This document shows positions 17,464 to 27,633 of a DNA stretch of 64,000 bases, piece after piece; positions within the stretch are counted from its first letter, which is position 1; each line of letters opens with the position of its first letter. The notes below the pieces were generated by a model that ran no database searches, was not told the DNA's origin, and saw only the letters and a program-made list of their open reading frames with translations. Location: assembly GCA_913057775.1 (NCBI GenBank), contig CAJXOG010000002.1, positions 124,001 to 188,000 on the forward strand. The letters run 5' to 3'. Both the position numbers and the translations under genes were made by a program. This stretch comes from an uncultured Fodinibius sp. Its GTDB lineage: Bacteria > Bacteroidota > Rhodothermia > Balneolales > Balneolaceae.

Positions 17464-19625
17464 TCGGTTGATTTATTTGATGTTAGTGATTTCAATGGTT
17501 TTGCTTTGCCGCGGATGGTAACGGTTCGTCCCTGTTTCATCATATCACCGGGACGTGGGAATTGCGTATATATTGTTCCCGAGCCAATTATTTCGGTTTC
17601 AAAACCGCGGTTATTTAGCAGTACCATTGCTTTTCGCATACTCATTCCACCCACATCAGGAATCAGAGAATATCCATCGGGTAACTCTTGTACTTCTGTT
17701 TCGGCAATGGTGTTGGATAGCGTTAATTTTATCTTATCAGTTGGCTTTAATTCTGTGCCACTTTCAGGTTGTTGCTCTGTAATCCAATCTCCGTTACCTT
17801 CTAACTGGTAGGGCAACTGTTGGTTCTGTAACAGCGCTTTGGCATCCTTTTTTGTTAACCCTTTAAGATTGGGAGCAAAAGCCCAAACCTCATCTTCTTG
17901 CTCTTTTTGCAAAATTTGTTTTTCAATCTCATTATCGAGTCCCGCAATGCGTTTAGCTGTTTTTCTGAAGATAGGTCCTGCAGTAACACCACCGTATGGC
18001 GGATAGGTATCGGGATCATCAAGTACAATCAGGCACACGTATTTGGGGTCTTCAGCCGGAAATACCCCTACAAAAGAAGAGCGATATTCATTGCGATATC
18101 TTCCATCGATATATTTTTGGGCCGTACCGGTTTTGCCTACAATAGAAAGTCCGTCAACTTGGGCATATTCAGCGGTACCCGAATCAGAAACCACATCCTT
18201 GAAAATGGGATACAGCTTATTGATAGTAGATTTCTCGGCAATTTTTCGTACGGGCACTTGATTACTTTTCTGAACGACTTGGCCTTGGCTGTTTGTAATC
18301 TTTTCTACCAAATAGGGACGCATCATTGTTCCCTCATTGGCAAAGGCAGCATATGCTTGTGCAATCTGAATGGGGGTTGCTTGTACTTCGTATCCAATCG
18401 ACATCCAGGGTAGGGTAACCTGACTCCATTCGTACGGTTTTGGAAGTCGTCCGCTCTCTTCGTTGGGAAGATCGATATTTGTGAGGGTACCAAACCCAAG
18501 ATTACGCGCATATTGGTAGAACGCATCTTTTGACAGGCGCATGGCGATTTGGGCTGTGGCCACGTTGGATGATTTTTGGATCACTTCGGGGAACGAAAGC
18601 GTTCCCATTGGTTCGTGGTCACGCATCCATTGCCCGTGTATCAGTGTTTTGCCGTCTTCAGGTGTTTCAAACTGCTCATCAAACTGTACCTTGTCTTGTT
18701 CAACGGCCGCTATGGATGTGACGAGTTTAAAAGTGGAGCCGGGCTCGATCATATCCGAGATCGCAAAGTTCCTGCGGTTCGTGCTATTAAGGGAGGCAGG
18801 ATTATTGGGATTGAATGTGGGATAATTAGCCATCGCTTTAATGGCTCCTGTTTGGGGATCCATAACAATAGCCGAACCGCTGGTGGATCTGGTTTTGTCA
18901 ATCCCGGCTTTAAGTTCTTCTTCTAAAATAGCTTGTATGTGAGAATCAATGGTAGTGTGCAGCGAATGTCCTTGCTGCGGTTGCTTGCGAGGAGCTCCCA
19001 GGTAAGCATAAATATTTCCGTTTCGATCACGACGAACTTGCTGTACACCATCTTCACCACGAAGCTGGTTGTCATATTCTTTTTCAAGACCTGTCATGCC
19101 GTCAAGGTCATAATTTACAAACCCAAGGGTATGGGCTGCCAATGTTCCAAAATTGTACTTTCGCTTATATTCCTCTTCCAGGATGACACCCCGAATATTG
19201 AGTTGGCGGAGGGCCTTATGCGTTTCAGTATCAATGCTTTTATTTAAGACAACATATCGTGACCGGTTAGGGGCCTGCTTAATTTTTTGCTGATAAAACC
19301 TTGAGGATCTACCTGTATATTTAGCAAGGGTATCGCAGATTTGACCAATTTGCGTACTAGTTAGCCCTTCTATTTTAGGATCAATGGCCGATTTATATAC
19401 TACGTTGTTTGTTGCAAGCAGACTGCCATCTTGATCATAGATATTGCCCCGTTGTGCCGGTATGGAGATATAATCAATAGCCTGTTCATTCCAGAGGTTG
19501 CGTAGCTCATCCCCCTCCACAAAATTGACGCGGAAAAGCTGTAGTCCTATTGCGAAAGGTATCAATAGTACAAGGCCAAAGGCCATAAACATCCGGTTTA
19601 ATATGGCAGAACGAGTATTTTTCAT
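17460..19625 (-). CDS. ftsI: Septal penicillin-binding protein (FtsI/SpoVD type) with two PASTA domains
   Basis: The 721-residue class B transpeptidase cross-links septal peptidoglycan. One N-terminal membrane helix (about 12-32) is followed by the dimerisation/pedestal region and the transpeptidase with SxxK (Ser297-Lys300), SSN (352-354) and KTG (498-500). Unusually for an FtsI of Gram-negative type, two PASTA repeats follow (about 583-638 and 653-706), as in SpoVD or PBP2x. PASTA domains bind peptidoglycan or lipid II in other systems. It is adjacent to the FtsL-like gene upstream and overlaps murE by four bases. Confidence 0.95.
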   Translation of the reverse strand: MKNTRSAILNRMFMAFGLVLLIPFAIGLQLFRVNFVEGDELRNLWNEQAIDYISIPAQRGNIYDQDGSLLATNNVVYKSAIDPKIEGLTSTQIGQICDTLAKYTGRSSRFYQQKIKQAPNRSRYVVLNKSIDTETHKALRQLNIRGVILEEEYKRKYNFGTLAAHTLGFVNYDLDGMTGLEKEYDNQLRGEDGVQQVRRDRNGNIYAYLGAPRKQPQQGHSLHTTIDSHIQAILEEELKAGIDKTRSTSGSAIVMDPQTGAIKAMANYPTFNPNNPASLNSTNRRNFAISDMIEPGSTFKLVTSIAAVEQDKVQFDEQFETPEDGKTLIHGQWMRDHEPMGTLSFPEVIQKSSNVATAQIAMRLSKDAFYQYARNLGFGTLTNIDLPNEESGRLPKPYEWSQVTLPWMSIGYEVQATPIQIAQAYAAFANEGTMMRPYLVEKITNSQGQVVQKSNQVPVRKIAEKSTINKLYPIFKDVVSDSGTAEYAQVDGLSIVGKTGTAQKYIDGRYRNEYRSSFVGVFPAEDPKYVCLIVLDDPDTYPPYGGVTAGPIFRKTAKRIAGLDNEIEKQILQKEQEDEVWAFAPNLKGLTKKDAKALLQNQQLPYQLEGNGDWITEQQPESGTELKPTDKIKLTLSNTIAETEVQELPDGYSLIPDVGGMSMRKAMVLLNNRGFETEIIGSGTIYTQFPRPGDMMKQGRTVTIRGKAKPLKSLTSNKSTE

Positions 19626-20054
19626 CTACTTTTCCACCTCAATTACTTTTTCAGCTGGGCCACCATTGATGAAACCCGCTTCTTGGGCATTTTCATAAAT
19701 CTCGGCAGGACCAATCATCCGATCATAAATAAGTTTATAGTCGGTATGCATTCGATGAACGCGATTATATTCGGCCTCAAGCTGATTGACCTCACGCAGC
19801 AGTTGCTGGGTGGCGAATACATGATTGAGGTAAAGAATACCCAGGGCCCCTAATACGATAGCACCAACAATTACTTTCCATGGTTTCAGCTTGGGAAGAG
19901 ATATGCCCTTTTTCTTTTTGGCTGATCCATTTGTTCGTTTATTTCCGTTAGTTCCGTTAATAAGAATACGGTTAGATGAACGCGACGACTTTTTGTTATT
20001 AGATCGCCGGTTCTTCTTAACCTTATCTTTTTTCATCGGAGATTTTATAAGCAT
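19626..20054 (-). CDS. ftsL: FtsL-like division protein
   Basis: This 142-residue protein has a highly basic N-terminus (Lys/Arg/Asn/Ser-rich, residues 1-50), one membrane helix (VIVGAIVLGALGILYLNHVF) and a periplasmic coiled coil (LLREVNQLEAEYNRVHRM). Sequence similarity among FtsL proteins is too weak for a motif call. The call rests on topology, on the position between rsmH and ftsI where FtsL is found in dcw operons, and on the one-base gaps to its neighbours. Confidence 0.82.
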   Translation of the reverse strand: MLIKSPMKKDKVKKNRRSNNKKSSRSSNRILINGTNGNKRTNGSAKKKKGISLPKLKPWKVIVGAIVLGALGILYLNHVFATQQLLREVNQLEAEYNRVHRMHTDYKLIYDRMIGPAEIYENAQEAGFINGGPAEKVIEVEK

Positions 20055-20055
20055 A

Positions 20056-21006
20056 TCAATTCACCTCCGGCACTTCTATTTTTTGGGCAACACGCATTTT
20101 TGCACTTCTTGATGCAGGGTTTTCTTCAATTTCTTCTTCTGTGGGACGAATGATACCGCCGGAAATTTCTTCTATGGGAGTTAGCGGATTGCCGTAAAAG
20201 TCTTTCTCAATTTTGCCCTCATGATTGCCCGCTTTAAAAAACCTCTTGACGATACGATCTTCCAGCGAGTGATAGCTTATGGCAACAATGCGTCCATCCA
20301 TTTTAAGTACGTCAAGTGATTGCTCGAGTACCTTGCGGAGCATATCCAGCTCGCGGTTAACTTCAATTCGGATCCCTTGAAAAACCCGAGCTACACTTTT
20401 GATCTGGTATTGGCCCTTAACTACGGCCTCCACAGCATCGCGAAGTTCAGTAGTGGTTTCAATGGGACGCCGGTCGATAATTTCGCTTGCGATTTTACGG
20501 CTGTTGCGCTCTTCGCCATAGTGATAAATGACATCGCGAAGATCTTCGTAGGAGTATTCGTTCACCACCTGGTATGCTGTAATACCGCGGAGGTTACTCA
20601 TGCGCATATCGAGCGGTCCTTCTTTTTGAAAGGTAAATCCGCGCTCAGCTTCTTTTATCTGATGTGTTGAAAGCCCCAAGTCAAGAAGGATTCCGGCTAC
20701 CTCCCCATGGAGTTCTGGGGGTAATAGCCTGGAGAGGTAACCGAAATTGCCTTTTATGGAAGAAAATCGTTTGTCATCGCCAATGCGCTCATTTGCTGCT
20801 GCAAGGGCTTCGTCATCCTGATCAATACCAATAAGCTGGGCGTCTTCGTTTAAATGAGTTAACAATGCCAGGCTGTGTCCACCACCGCCAAGCGTAGCAT
20901 CGATATAGATCCCGCTGGAATCCGTAATCAAATGCTCTACGGATTCTTCCAGCAGTACCGGTTGATGCTCATGATATGTATCATTGTTCGTCATTATGGT
21001 TGTCAT
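20056..21006 (-). CDS. rsmH: 16S rRNA m4C1402 methyltransferase RsmH (MraW)
   Basis: The protein carries YIDATLGGGGHSLALL, the AdoMet-binding motif of the family, the LLDLGLSTHQI segment and the RsmH signature GPLDMRMS followed by VARVFQGIRIEVNREL and ISYHSLEDRIVKRFF. RsmH methylates N4 of C1402 in 16S rRNA. Starts in this frame are GTG at 21012, ATG at 21006 and ATG at 20994; 21006 is chosen because GGGTG lies just upstream. All three lie inside the 3' end of mraZ, so the genes overlap and are coupled. Confidence 0.97.
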   Translation of the reverse strand: MTTIMTNNDTYHEHQPVLLEESVEHLITDSSGIYIDATLGGGGHSLALLTHLNEDAQLIGIDQDDEALAAANERIGDDKRFSSIKGNFGYLSRLLPPELHGEVAGILLDLGLSTHQIKEAERGFTFQKEGPLDMRMSNLRGITAYQVVNEYSYEDLRDVIYHYGEERNSRKIASEIIDRRPIETTTELRDAVEAVVKGQYQIKSVARVFQGIRIEVNRELDMLRKVLEQSLDVLKMDGRIVAISYHSLEDRIVKRFFKAGNHEGKIEKDFYGNPLTPIEEISGGIIRPTEEEIEENPASRSAKMRVAQKIEVPEVN

Positions 21007-21451
21007 CGTCACCCATCACGCGCTCAAAAAGTTCTTGGTACGATTCAAAATCGAGGCCGGAATCAATTTCATCCAGTTTTTCGGGCGACCAGATCTCGAT
21101 ACGTTCGCCGCTACCGATGAAAATGGCTTTGCCATCAATGCCGGCCCAGTCTGTTAATTGTGAAGGGAGAGGAATGCGATTCTGATTATCGAGGTTCACG
21201 TCTTCTGCAAAACGCAGGAAGTTGCGCTTAACTGTGCGACCCTCTTTTGTAAAACTGTTGATCTGGGAGAGCTGATTCTCTACTTTCTGCCATTCATCTT
21301 CTGGGTAGAGATAAAGGCAGGGTTCAAGTCCTCTTAAAATAGTAAAACGCTCTTGCGCCTGGGGGTTGAGGGCTTTACGCAGTTTAGCCGGGAAGCTAAC
21401 GCGTCCTTTATTATCAACACTATGTTCGTATTGACCCTTGAAACTTGGCAT
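20981..21451 (-). CDS. mraZ: Transcriptional regulator MraZ
   Basis: The product begins MPSFKGQYEHSVDNKGRVSF, the usual MraZ start, with two AbrB/SpoVT-like swapped-hairpin domains (about 5-50 and 80-125; second signature VNLDNQNRIPLP). MraZ oligomers bind tandem TGGGN boxes and control the dcw operon. A longer reading from a TTG at 21493 is open, but the ATG at 21451 is preferred: GGGGA lies about seven bases upstream and the family begins here. It is the first gene of the operon, immediately after the matching MraZ boxes. Confidence 0.96.
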   Translation of the reverse strand: MPSFKGQYEHSVDNKGRVSFPAKLRKALNPQAQERFTILRGLEPCLYLYPEDEWQKVENQLSQINSFTKEGRTVKRNFLRFAEDVNLDNQNRIPLPSQLTDWAGIDGKAIFIGSGERIEIWSPEKLDEIDSGLDFESYQELFERVMGDDDNHNDEQ

Positions 21452-21506
21452 ATGGTCCCCAGAATTAACAGCAAATATTATCGAATTCGACAAGTGGATT
21501 TAGAAC

Positions 21507-21562
21507 TCCCACATTCTCCCACTTCACCCCACAATGTACCCCTAAAGGATGTAATTTGTCAA
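21507..21562 (-). promoter_or_regulatory. dcw operon promoter with three MraZ boxes
   Basis: On the minus strand TTGACA (21562-21557) and TACATT (21538-21533) are separated by 18 bases, a sigma70-like promoter. One base further on begin three TGGGN direct repeats, TGGGG (21531-21527), TGGGA (21521-21517) and TGGGA (21511-21507), each separated by exactly five bases. This is the spacing described for MraZ operators in E. coli. The boxes would cover the transcription start, so MraZ should repress its own operon. Confidence 0.85.
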
Positions 21563-22012
21563 GCACTTATTGCAGAAAGGTTTAGAAGAAAGAAATTCTA
21601 GAGAATCGGAGTAAGAAGTTAAACTGGAAAAGATCCTTTTACTGTACTCAGGAGTAGATTTTTGAGTTGTGCGTATATATAAATGTTAGAATATTAGAAA
21701 ATGAGAGAAGAGTGGTAGAGTGTGGAGGAACTTTGACTATTTCTGATCATATTGCCGATTGTGGAGAGAATGAATAGAGTACTGATGGTTTAAAGCTGGT
21801 TTTATTTTTCTGATACTGTGATCACAAAGTAGCGTACTTGGTGGAGCGAGACCTAACACAGGTCACAGCTTTAGTAACTTGCGGGACTTTATGAATATGC
21901 GGTAGGATTATTTTGCTAAGCACTTGAAAGGGATAGAGTCCCTCCACCTACGGACTTTAATTTTGATGATAATATTTGAGAGGAAGTAAAGTATAGAGTA
22001 GTTATAAATAAA
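21563..22012. other. 450-bp gap between mraZ promoter and thr operon terminator
   Basis: No open reading frame of plausible coding character, tRNA, or recognised riboswitch was seen. The region is purine-rich on the plus strand and holds short hairpins such as GGGATAGAGTCCC near 21929-21941 and ACCTaacacAGGT near 21850-21862. A small RNA cannot be excluded; none was recognised. Confidence 0.5.
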
Positions 22013-22042
22013 AAGAGGACCGATCTTCCGACCGGCCCTCTT
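22013..22042 (-). terminator. Rho-independent terminator of the metY-metX-thrA operon
   Basis: In minus-strand RNA a 13-bp stem (two G-U pairs), AAGAGGGCCGGUC with GAUCGGUCCUCUU, closes a GGAA tetraloop and is followed by a U-rich run. It lies downstream of thrA and of the small ORF at 22120-22242. Confidence 0.88.
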
Positions 22043-22119
22043 GTTTTACAGAGTTGACTACCCCAATAGCCACTCTATGTATAGATGTAATTAGCTGCTG
22101 TAGATTGTTGAGCTCTCCC

Positions 22120-22242
22120 TCAACGGGTTTTTGAATGTCCTTCTTCCGTAGAGTTATTGATGATGTCCATCTTCTCTTGCAATTCTTGACAAATAGTCTT
22201 TAGCTCTTGTTTGAGAACAGTCTTGTTATTTTTCTTTTCCAT
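22120..22242 (-). CDS. Possible 40-residue charged peptide at the end of the thr operon
   Basis: Starting at an ATG preceded by an A-rich leader, the frame reads MEKKNNKTVLKQELKTIC and ends HSKTR, lysine/glutamate-rich with helix-forming character. A longer start at 22305 exists but has no ribosome site. It lies 140 bp after the thrA stop and before the operon terminator, so it could be the last gene of the transcript. No family was recognised; it may be a chance ORF. Confidence 0.35.
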   Translation of the reverse strand: MEKKNNKTVLKQELKTICQELQEKMDIINNSTEEGHSKTR

Positions 22243-22381
22243 AATATTTATTTTTTTTCTTGGAAGTTGGGTGTTAAGGACATTCTGTCTTGTGTCTGTT
22301 ACCATGTTATTGAATACGTGGATAAAAAACAGGTATTTAAGAGCAATCTAACCTTGGTTAAAAACTCTTATAGAATGTTAA

Positions 22382-24799
22382 TTAGTATTGGGTTAGTCGA
22401 TTTGCAGTTTTAATAATATCGTTAAGTACACCAGATGCGGTAACTTCTTTACCGGCACCCGGGCCTTGAATAACCAGAGGCGTATGATTATAAAAATCCG
22501 AATAGATTTGGATTAGATTGTCGGTCCCTTTAAGCTGCCCGAGCGGAGAATCCTTTGGAACCGATTCGATACCGATCGTTATATTTCCATCTTTTAGTTT
22601 GCCAGTGTAGCGGAGTGTTTCATTTCGATTTTTTGCTTTTTGGATGTGTTGTTTCCATTTGCTGTCATATTCGGATAGCTTTTCCAAGAAAATATTGTCG
22701 TCAACATTTTTCAATTTCTCTGGGATCAGTGATTCCACTTGCAGTTCTTCCCGTTCTATTGTGATGCCCAGTGTTCGTGCAAGAGTCAAGAATTTACGGG
22801 CCACATCTTCTCCTGAAAGATCATCACGCGGATCAGGTTCAGCGTATCCCTTTTCGCGGGCGTCGATAATAGCCTTGCTGAATGGAACCCCCTGTTCAAG
22901 CTGATTAAACAGATAGGTCATGGTACCGGAAACAACGCCTGATATTTCAGAAATTTGATTGCCAGTGGATTGTAGATCATTGATGGTAGAGATTACCGGT
23001 AAGCCTGCACCCACTGTTGTTTCGTATCTAAATGAGTTATTATGCTTTTTTGTCAGCTTTTTGAGTTCATCAAAAAATGATTGCTCAAAGGTATTGGCTA
23101 ATTTGCTGGGGGTAACAACATGAATTCCATTGGCAAATAACTTGGGATATAGTCGCGCTACTTCTTCACTGCCGGTAGCATCTACAAAAATCAAGTTTCG
23201 GTGTTTGTTTTTTTTGAGCTTATCCAGCAGAACATCCCACTTTGTTTGCTTGGTCTCATTCCAGTTGAGTTCTGTATCCAAGTTAATTCCATCGGTATTC
23301 CACAGCATTTTGCGACTGTTGCAGGTACCAATAATCCGAAATTGAAAACCAGTAGTTTCCAGTTCACTGAGGTGGTCTAAAAGTGTTTGTCCGACAGCCC
23401 CGGTGCCCGCTACAAAAAGATCGACGGTAGGGTTTGTTTTGGAAATGTTGTTGTTAATTAAGTGCGCTGCCTTACGGGTGTCATCTTCAGGAAGTAGAAA
23501 TGAGATGAATCGTTCGTCGTAGTTTTGTTCGGTGTGAAGTGGCCGAATATTATTTTCGCTAAGTAACGAAATAATCTGGGCAGAGAGCTTGTCATCTTTA
23601 CTAAATTCATTACTGAATTTTTTCAGCTTATATAGATTGTCATCAAGATTAAAGAGCGTACTTTGGTTGGCTGCCCATGTAGAAAGTTGCTCTTTGATTT
23701 CATTAAAAAAGGATTTCTCAAGTAAAAATCGAGCTGCTTCAAATTCGGTTTTTTGTGTAAACTCTATAGGTTTGCTATCGGTATTATCAGCGCTCCATTT
23801 GTGCAGCTGTAGAAACAGATCGTGACCATGCTTTTGATCAATTTGCAGTCTTACAAACGGACCGGTAATGGTGATTGTTTTGAGAGAGCCGTTGGTGTTA
23901 AAGTCTGATGTAATGAGTGTGCCGGGATGTTGGGGATTGTGACTGTTTTTTACTAACACGGTGGTTTTTTTGTTTTGGATGGGTTGAATTGTTTTGGGAT
24001 GGATGACTCGGGCACCATGAGATGAGAGCTCAGCTATATCGCTAAAGCTGAGCTGTTCAATAGATTCTGCATTCGGCACCCATTGTGGATCGGCCGTTAG
24101 AACACCGTCCACATCAGTCCAAATTTCAAGGTGATCGGCATCAAGAGCATCAGCAATAAGTCCGGATGAATAGTCGGAGCCCGATCGCCCGAGCGTAGTA
24201 ATTTGCTGCTGATCGTTAGAGCCGATAAAACCGGTAATTATAGGTACTGCTTTTGACTGTCGAAGAAATTTTTGAATCAGTTTGCGGGTGGCATCACGAT
24301 GCACTCGTGCTTTGCCGAAGGTGGAGTCGGTTTTAATAAAGTGGGATGCTTCGTACGATACCGAATCAATATTATGTTCAGTTAAAGCAGCAGCAAAAAT
24401 TAGTGCTGATGCACGTTCCCCTATCGACAATATGTGATCTTTCCAGGCATTGAAGTTAGTATCCCGTGAATCTTTGTTCTCGAGAGTCATTCTTAGTTCG
24501 ACAAAAAGATCTTGCAGATCACCTCGTTTGGGATGTCCCGGAGATGCCAACTCGTCAAGGATGCGTTGGTGTTGATTCTCAAGCTCATCTAAAATCCGGT
24601 ATGATATATGATTATTTTTGTGACAATGGTCGGACAATTTAATCAGTGTGTCGGTAACTCCGCCAATAGCAGATACAACTACAATAGGATCTGCCTTCTG
24701 CATTCGCTCCCGAACAATTTGAACCGATTGCTGAATGAGTGATGAGTTCTGTAATGATGACCCACCGAATTTGAGAATATGTGTTTCTGAATATGACAT
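22382..24799 (-). CDS. thrA: Bifunctional aspartate kinase / homoserine dehydrogenase
   Basis: The 805-residue fusion carries out the first and third steps of the aspartate pathway. The N-terminal kinase begins ILKFGGSSLQNSSLI and holds FIGSNDQQQITTLGRSGSDYSS (key residues GRSGSD) near 205; a linker/ACT-like region spans about 310-450; the dehydrogenase begins LFVAGTGAVGQTLLD near 463 and includes ISGVVSGTMTYLFNQL and GYAEPDPRDDLSGEDVARK. Its size matches E. coli ThrA (820). It follows metX by five bases, so homoserine made here feeds MetX directly. thrB and thrC are not in the window. Confidence 0.96.
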   Translation of the reverse strand: MSYSETHILKFGGSSLQNSSLIQQSVQIVRERMQKADPIVVVSAIGGVTDTLIKLSDHCHKNNHISYRILDELENQHQRILDELASPGHPKRGDLQDLFVELRMTLENKDSRDTNFNAWKDHILSIGERASALIFAAALTEHNIDSVSYEASHFIKTDSTFGKARVHRDATRKLIQKFLRQSKAVPIITGFIGSNDQQQITTLGRSGSDYSSGLIADALDADHLEIWTDVDGVLTADPQWVPNAESIEQLSFSDIAELSSHGARVIHPKTIQPIQNKKTTVLVKNSHNPQHPGTLITSDFNTNGSLKTITITGPFVRLQIDQKHGHDLFLQLHKWSADNTDSKPIEFTQKTEFEAARFLLEKSFFNEIKEQLSTWAANQSTLFNLDDNLYKLKKFSNEFSKDDKLSAQIISLLSENNIRPLHTEQNYDERFISFLLPEDDTRKAAHLINNNISKTNPTVDLFVAGTGAVGQTLLDHLSELETTGFQFRIIGTCNSRKMLWNTDGINLDTELNWNETKQTKWDVLLDKLKKNKHRNLIFVDATGSEEVARLYPKLFANGIHVVTPSKLANTFEQSFFDELKKLTKKHNNSFRYETTVGAGLPVISTINDLQSTGNQISEISGVVSGTMTYLFNQLEQGVPFSKAIIDAREKGYAEPDPRDDLSGEDVARKFLTLARTLGITIEREELQVESLIPEKLKNVDDNIFLEKLSEYDSKWKQHIQKAKNRNETLRYTGKLKDGNITIGIESVPKDSPLGQLKGTDNLIQIYSDFYNHTPLVIQGPGAGKEVTASGVLNDIIKTANRLTQY

Positions 24800-24804
24800 T
24801 TGAT

Positions 24805-25848
24805 TTACACTGATTGTTCAGATAATTCTGTTTGTAATGATTTTACAATGGAATTGAGTTGCCCGAACTCGATTAAAAAGGCATCGTGCCCGTGTGGAGA
24901 AGAAATCTCTTTATAACGTCCGTTAGGCAATAGGTTTGCCAAGTGCTTGCATTCTTTCGAGGGATAAAGCATGTCGCTGTCGATACCGACAACAATAATT
25001 GGAATAGTCAAGGCCGCAAGTGTTTCTTGAATTCGTGGCCGACCCCGCCTGATATCGTGAGAGTCCATAGCCTGGGTAAGTCGAACGTAGGAGACGGCAT
25101 CAAACCGATCGATGAGTTTTTTACCCTGATAGTTAAGATACGATTCCACCTCGTATTGGGATTGTCCATCCTGTAGGCGTCGTCCGAATTTTTTATCAAA
25201 ATCAGAAGGATGTCGGTAACTGTTCATTGCAATCATACGTGCCAGTGCCAACCCTTTCTTAGGAGGATTTTCTTCGGAGTAAAATCCGTTATTCCAGTTA
25301 GGATCATTGTAAATAGCCTGCCGCTGGGTATGACTAATTCCTATTGCCCAGGGGCGATGTTTTTCTCCCATTCCAACAAGAACAGCCGACTGCGGACGAT
25401 CATCTGTAACGGACCATTCCAAAGCCTGCATGCCGCCCATCGATCCACCGATGACTAACTCGATGCCGGAAATATCCAGTTCATCAAGAAGTTGCTGCTG
25501 GAGCCGTACGATGTCGCGAATGGTTACGTTTGGAAAATCAGCCCGGTATGGTTCTTCAGTTTTTGGGTTAATGGACGTGGGACCACTTGATCCATAGCAG
25601 CTGCCCAAAACATTGGGACAAATAATGAAATGCTCCTTTGGATTGAGGGCTTTATTTGGGCCAAATAATCCTTCAAACCATGTGTCGGCGGAAGTATTTC
25701 CGGTTAGGGCATGGCAGACCAGAATAACATTATTACGCTCGGTATTTAAATCACCCCACGTTTGATATGCTATGGTCGGATCGGGAATCGTAGCTCCGCC
25801 CTCGGTAACAAATGGTTTTTCAAAAGTATGTGATTGCTTGTCGCTCAT
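24805..25848 (-). CDS. metX: Homoserine O-acetyltransferase MetX
   Basis: The 347-residue alpha/beta hydrolase-fold acyltransferase activates homoserine for sulfur addition. The nucleophile elbow is GGSMGGM (Ser136), the acid is in VGIDSDMLYP (Asp292) and the histidine in SPHGHDAFL (His321). The segment NVLGSCYGSSGPTS near 79-92 is typical of MetX. Acetyl rather than succinyl transfer is the usual activity of this subfamily but cannot be proved from sequence. It sits between metY and thrA in a SAM-controlled operon. Confidence 0.95.
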   Translation of the reverse strand: MSDKQSHTFEKPFVTEGGATIPDPTIAYQTWGDLNTERNNVILVCHALTGNTSADTWFEGLFGPNKALNPKEHFIICPNVLGSCYGSSGPTSINPKTEEPYRADFPNVTIRDIVRLQQQLLDELDISGIELVIGGSMGGMQALEWSVTDDRPQSAVLVGMGEKHRPWAIGISHTQRQAIYNDPNWNNGFYSEENPPKKGLALARMIAMNSYRHPSDFDKKFGRRLQDGQSQYEVESYLNYQGKKLIDRFDAVSYVRLTQAMDSHDIRRGRPRIQETLAALTIPIIVVGIDSDMLYPSKECKHLANLLPNGRYKEISSPHGHDAFLIEFGQLNSIVKSLQTELSEQSV

Positions 25849-25922
25849 GATAAAAATGTCATCCTAAGATTGTTTTAATAATCCATCGGATGGCTGAATA
25901 TGCCATCCGATAGGTATCGTTA

Positions 25923-27272
<1,350 letters not shown>

Positions 27273-27339
27273 TTAATTATTATTGGTTGATTTGATTCGG
27301 TCATATCAGTGGTCAATTTTTTTGCTTTGCCAAATAAAA

Positions 27340-27391
27340 AAGCCTCTTCCAAGATCTTGCACCGGTCGGGTAAAGATCTCAGAAGAGGCTT
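27340..27391 (-). terminator. Expression-platform terminator of the SAM-I riboswitch
   Basis: The outer stem AAGCCTCTTC (27382-27391) with GAAGAGGCTT (27340-27349), read on the minus strand, continues into an inner AGATCTT/AAGATCT stem and is followed by TTTTTT. Its 5' arm can pair partly with the aptamer P1 3' strand, as expected for a SAM-off switch, although the antiterminator was not fully worked out. Confidence 0.85.
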
Positions 27392-27419
27392 AGAAAACTC
27401 GAAATGAGTTTGGCCTGTT

Positions 27420-27537
27420 CTCTCATCTTTCCCCGGATAACCGGAGCAGGAAGTGGCACCTTTTCCCCGCAATATTAAATGCGAGACGGTTGCCAAAGCG
27501 TCTTCGGGCCTGATCCCTCAGCTTTTCTGGATAAGAG
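27420..27537 (-). promoter_or_regulatory. SAM-I (S-box) riboswitch upstream of metY
   Basis: Minus-strand sequence matches the SAM-I aptamer in order: P1 5' strand CTCTTATC (27537-27530), GAGGGA..GGCCC, the conserved TTTGGCAACC, GGTGCCACTTCC, and P1 3' strand GATGAGAG (27427-27420). It is followed by an intrinsic terminator and then metY. High S-adenosylmethionine should stop transcription of metY-metX-thrA. Confidence 0.95.
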
Positions 27538-27576
27538 TGCTCACTAAATCAAAAGAACAATCGTATAGAAACTAAA

Positions 27577-27606
27577 AAAGCCCTTCGGGATTGACCGAAG
27601 GGCTTT
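27577..27606 (-). terminator. Terminator/attenuator between leader ORF and SAM-I riboswitch
   Basis: A 12-bp stem, AAAGCCCTTCGG with CCGAAGGGCTTT, closes a six-base loop and is followed on the minus strand by TTTTTT. It ends the M1 peptidase transcript, but it also lies 27 bases after the Cys/Met-rich ORF and before the riboswitch, so it could act as an attenuator for metY. Confidence 0.88.
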
Positions 27607-27633
27607 GAATCTGTTTCACAAGAGTAAAACGAA

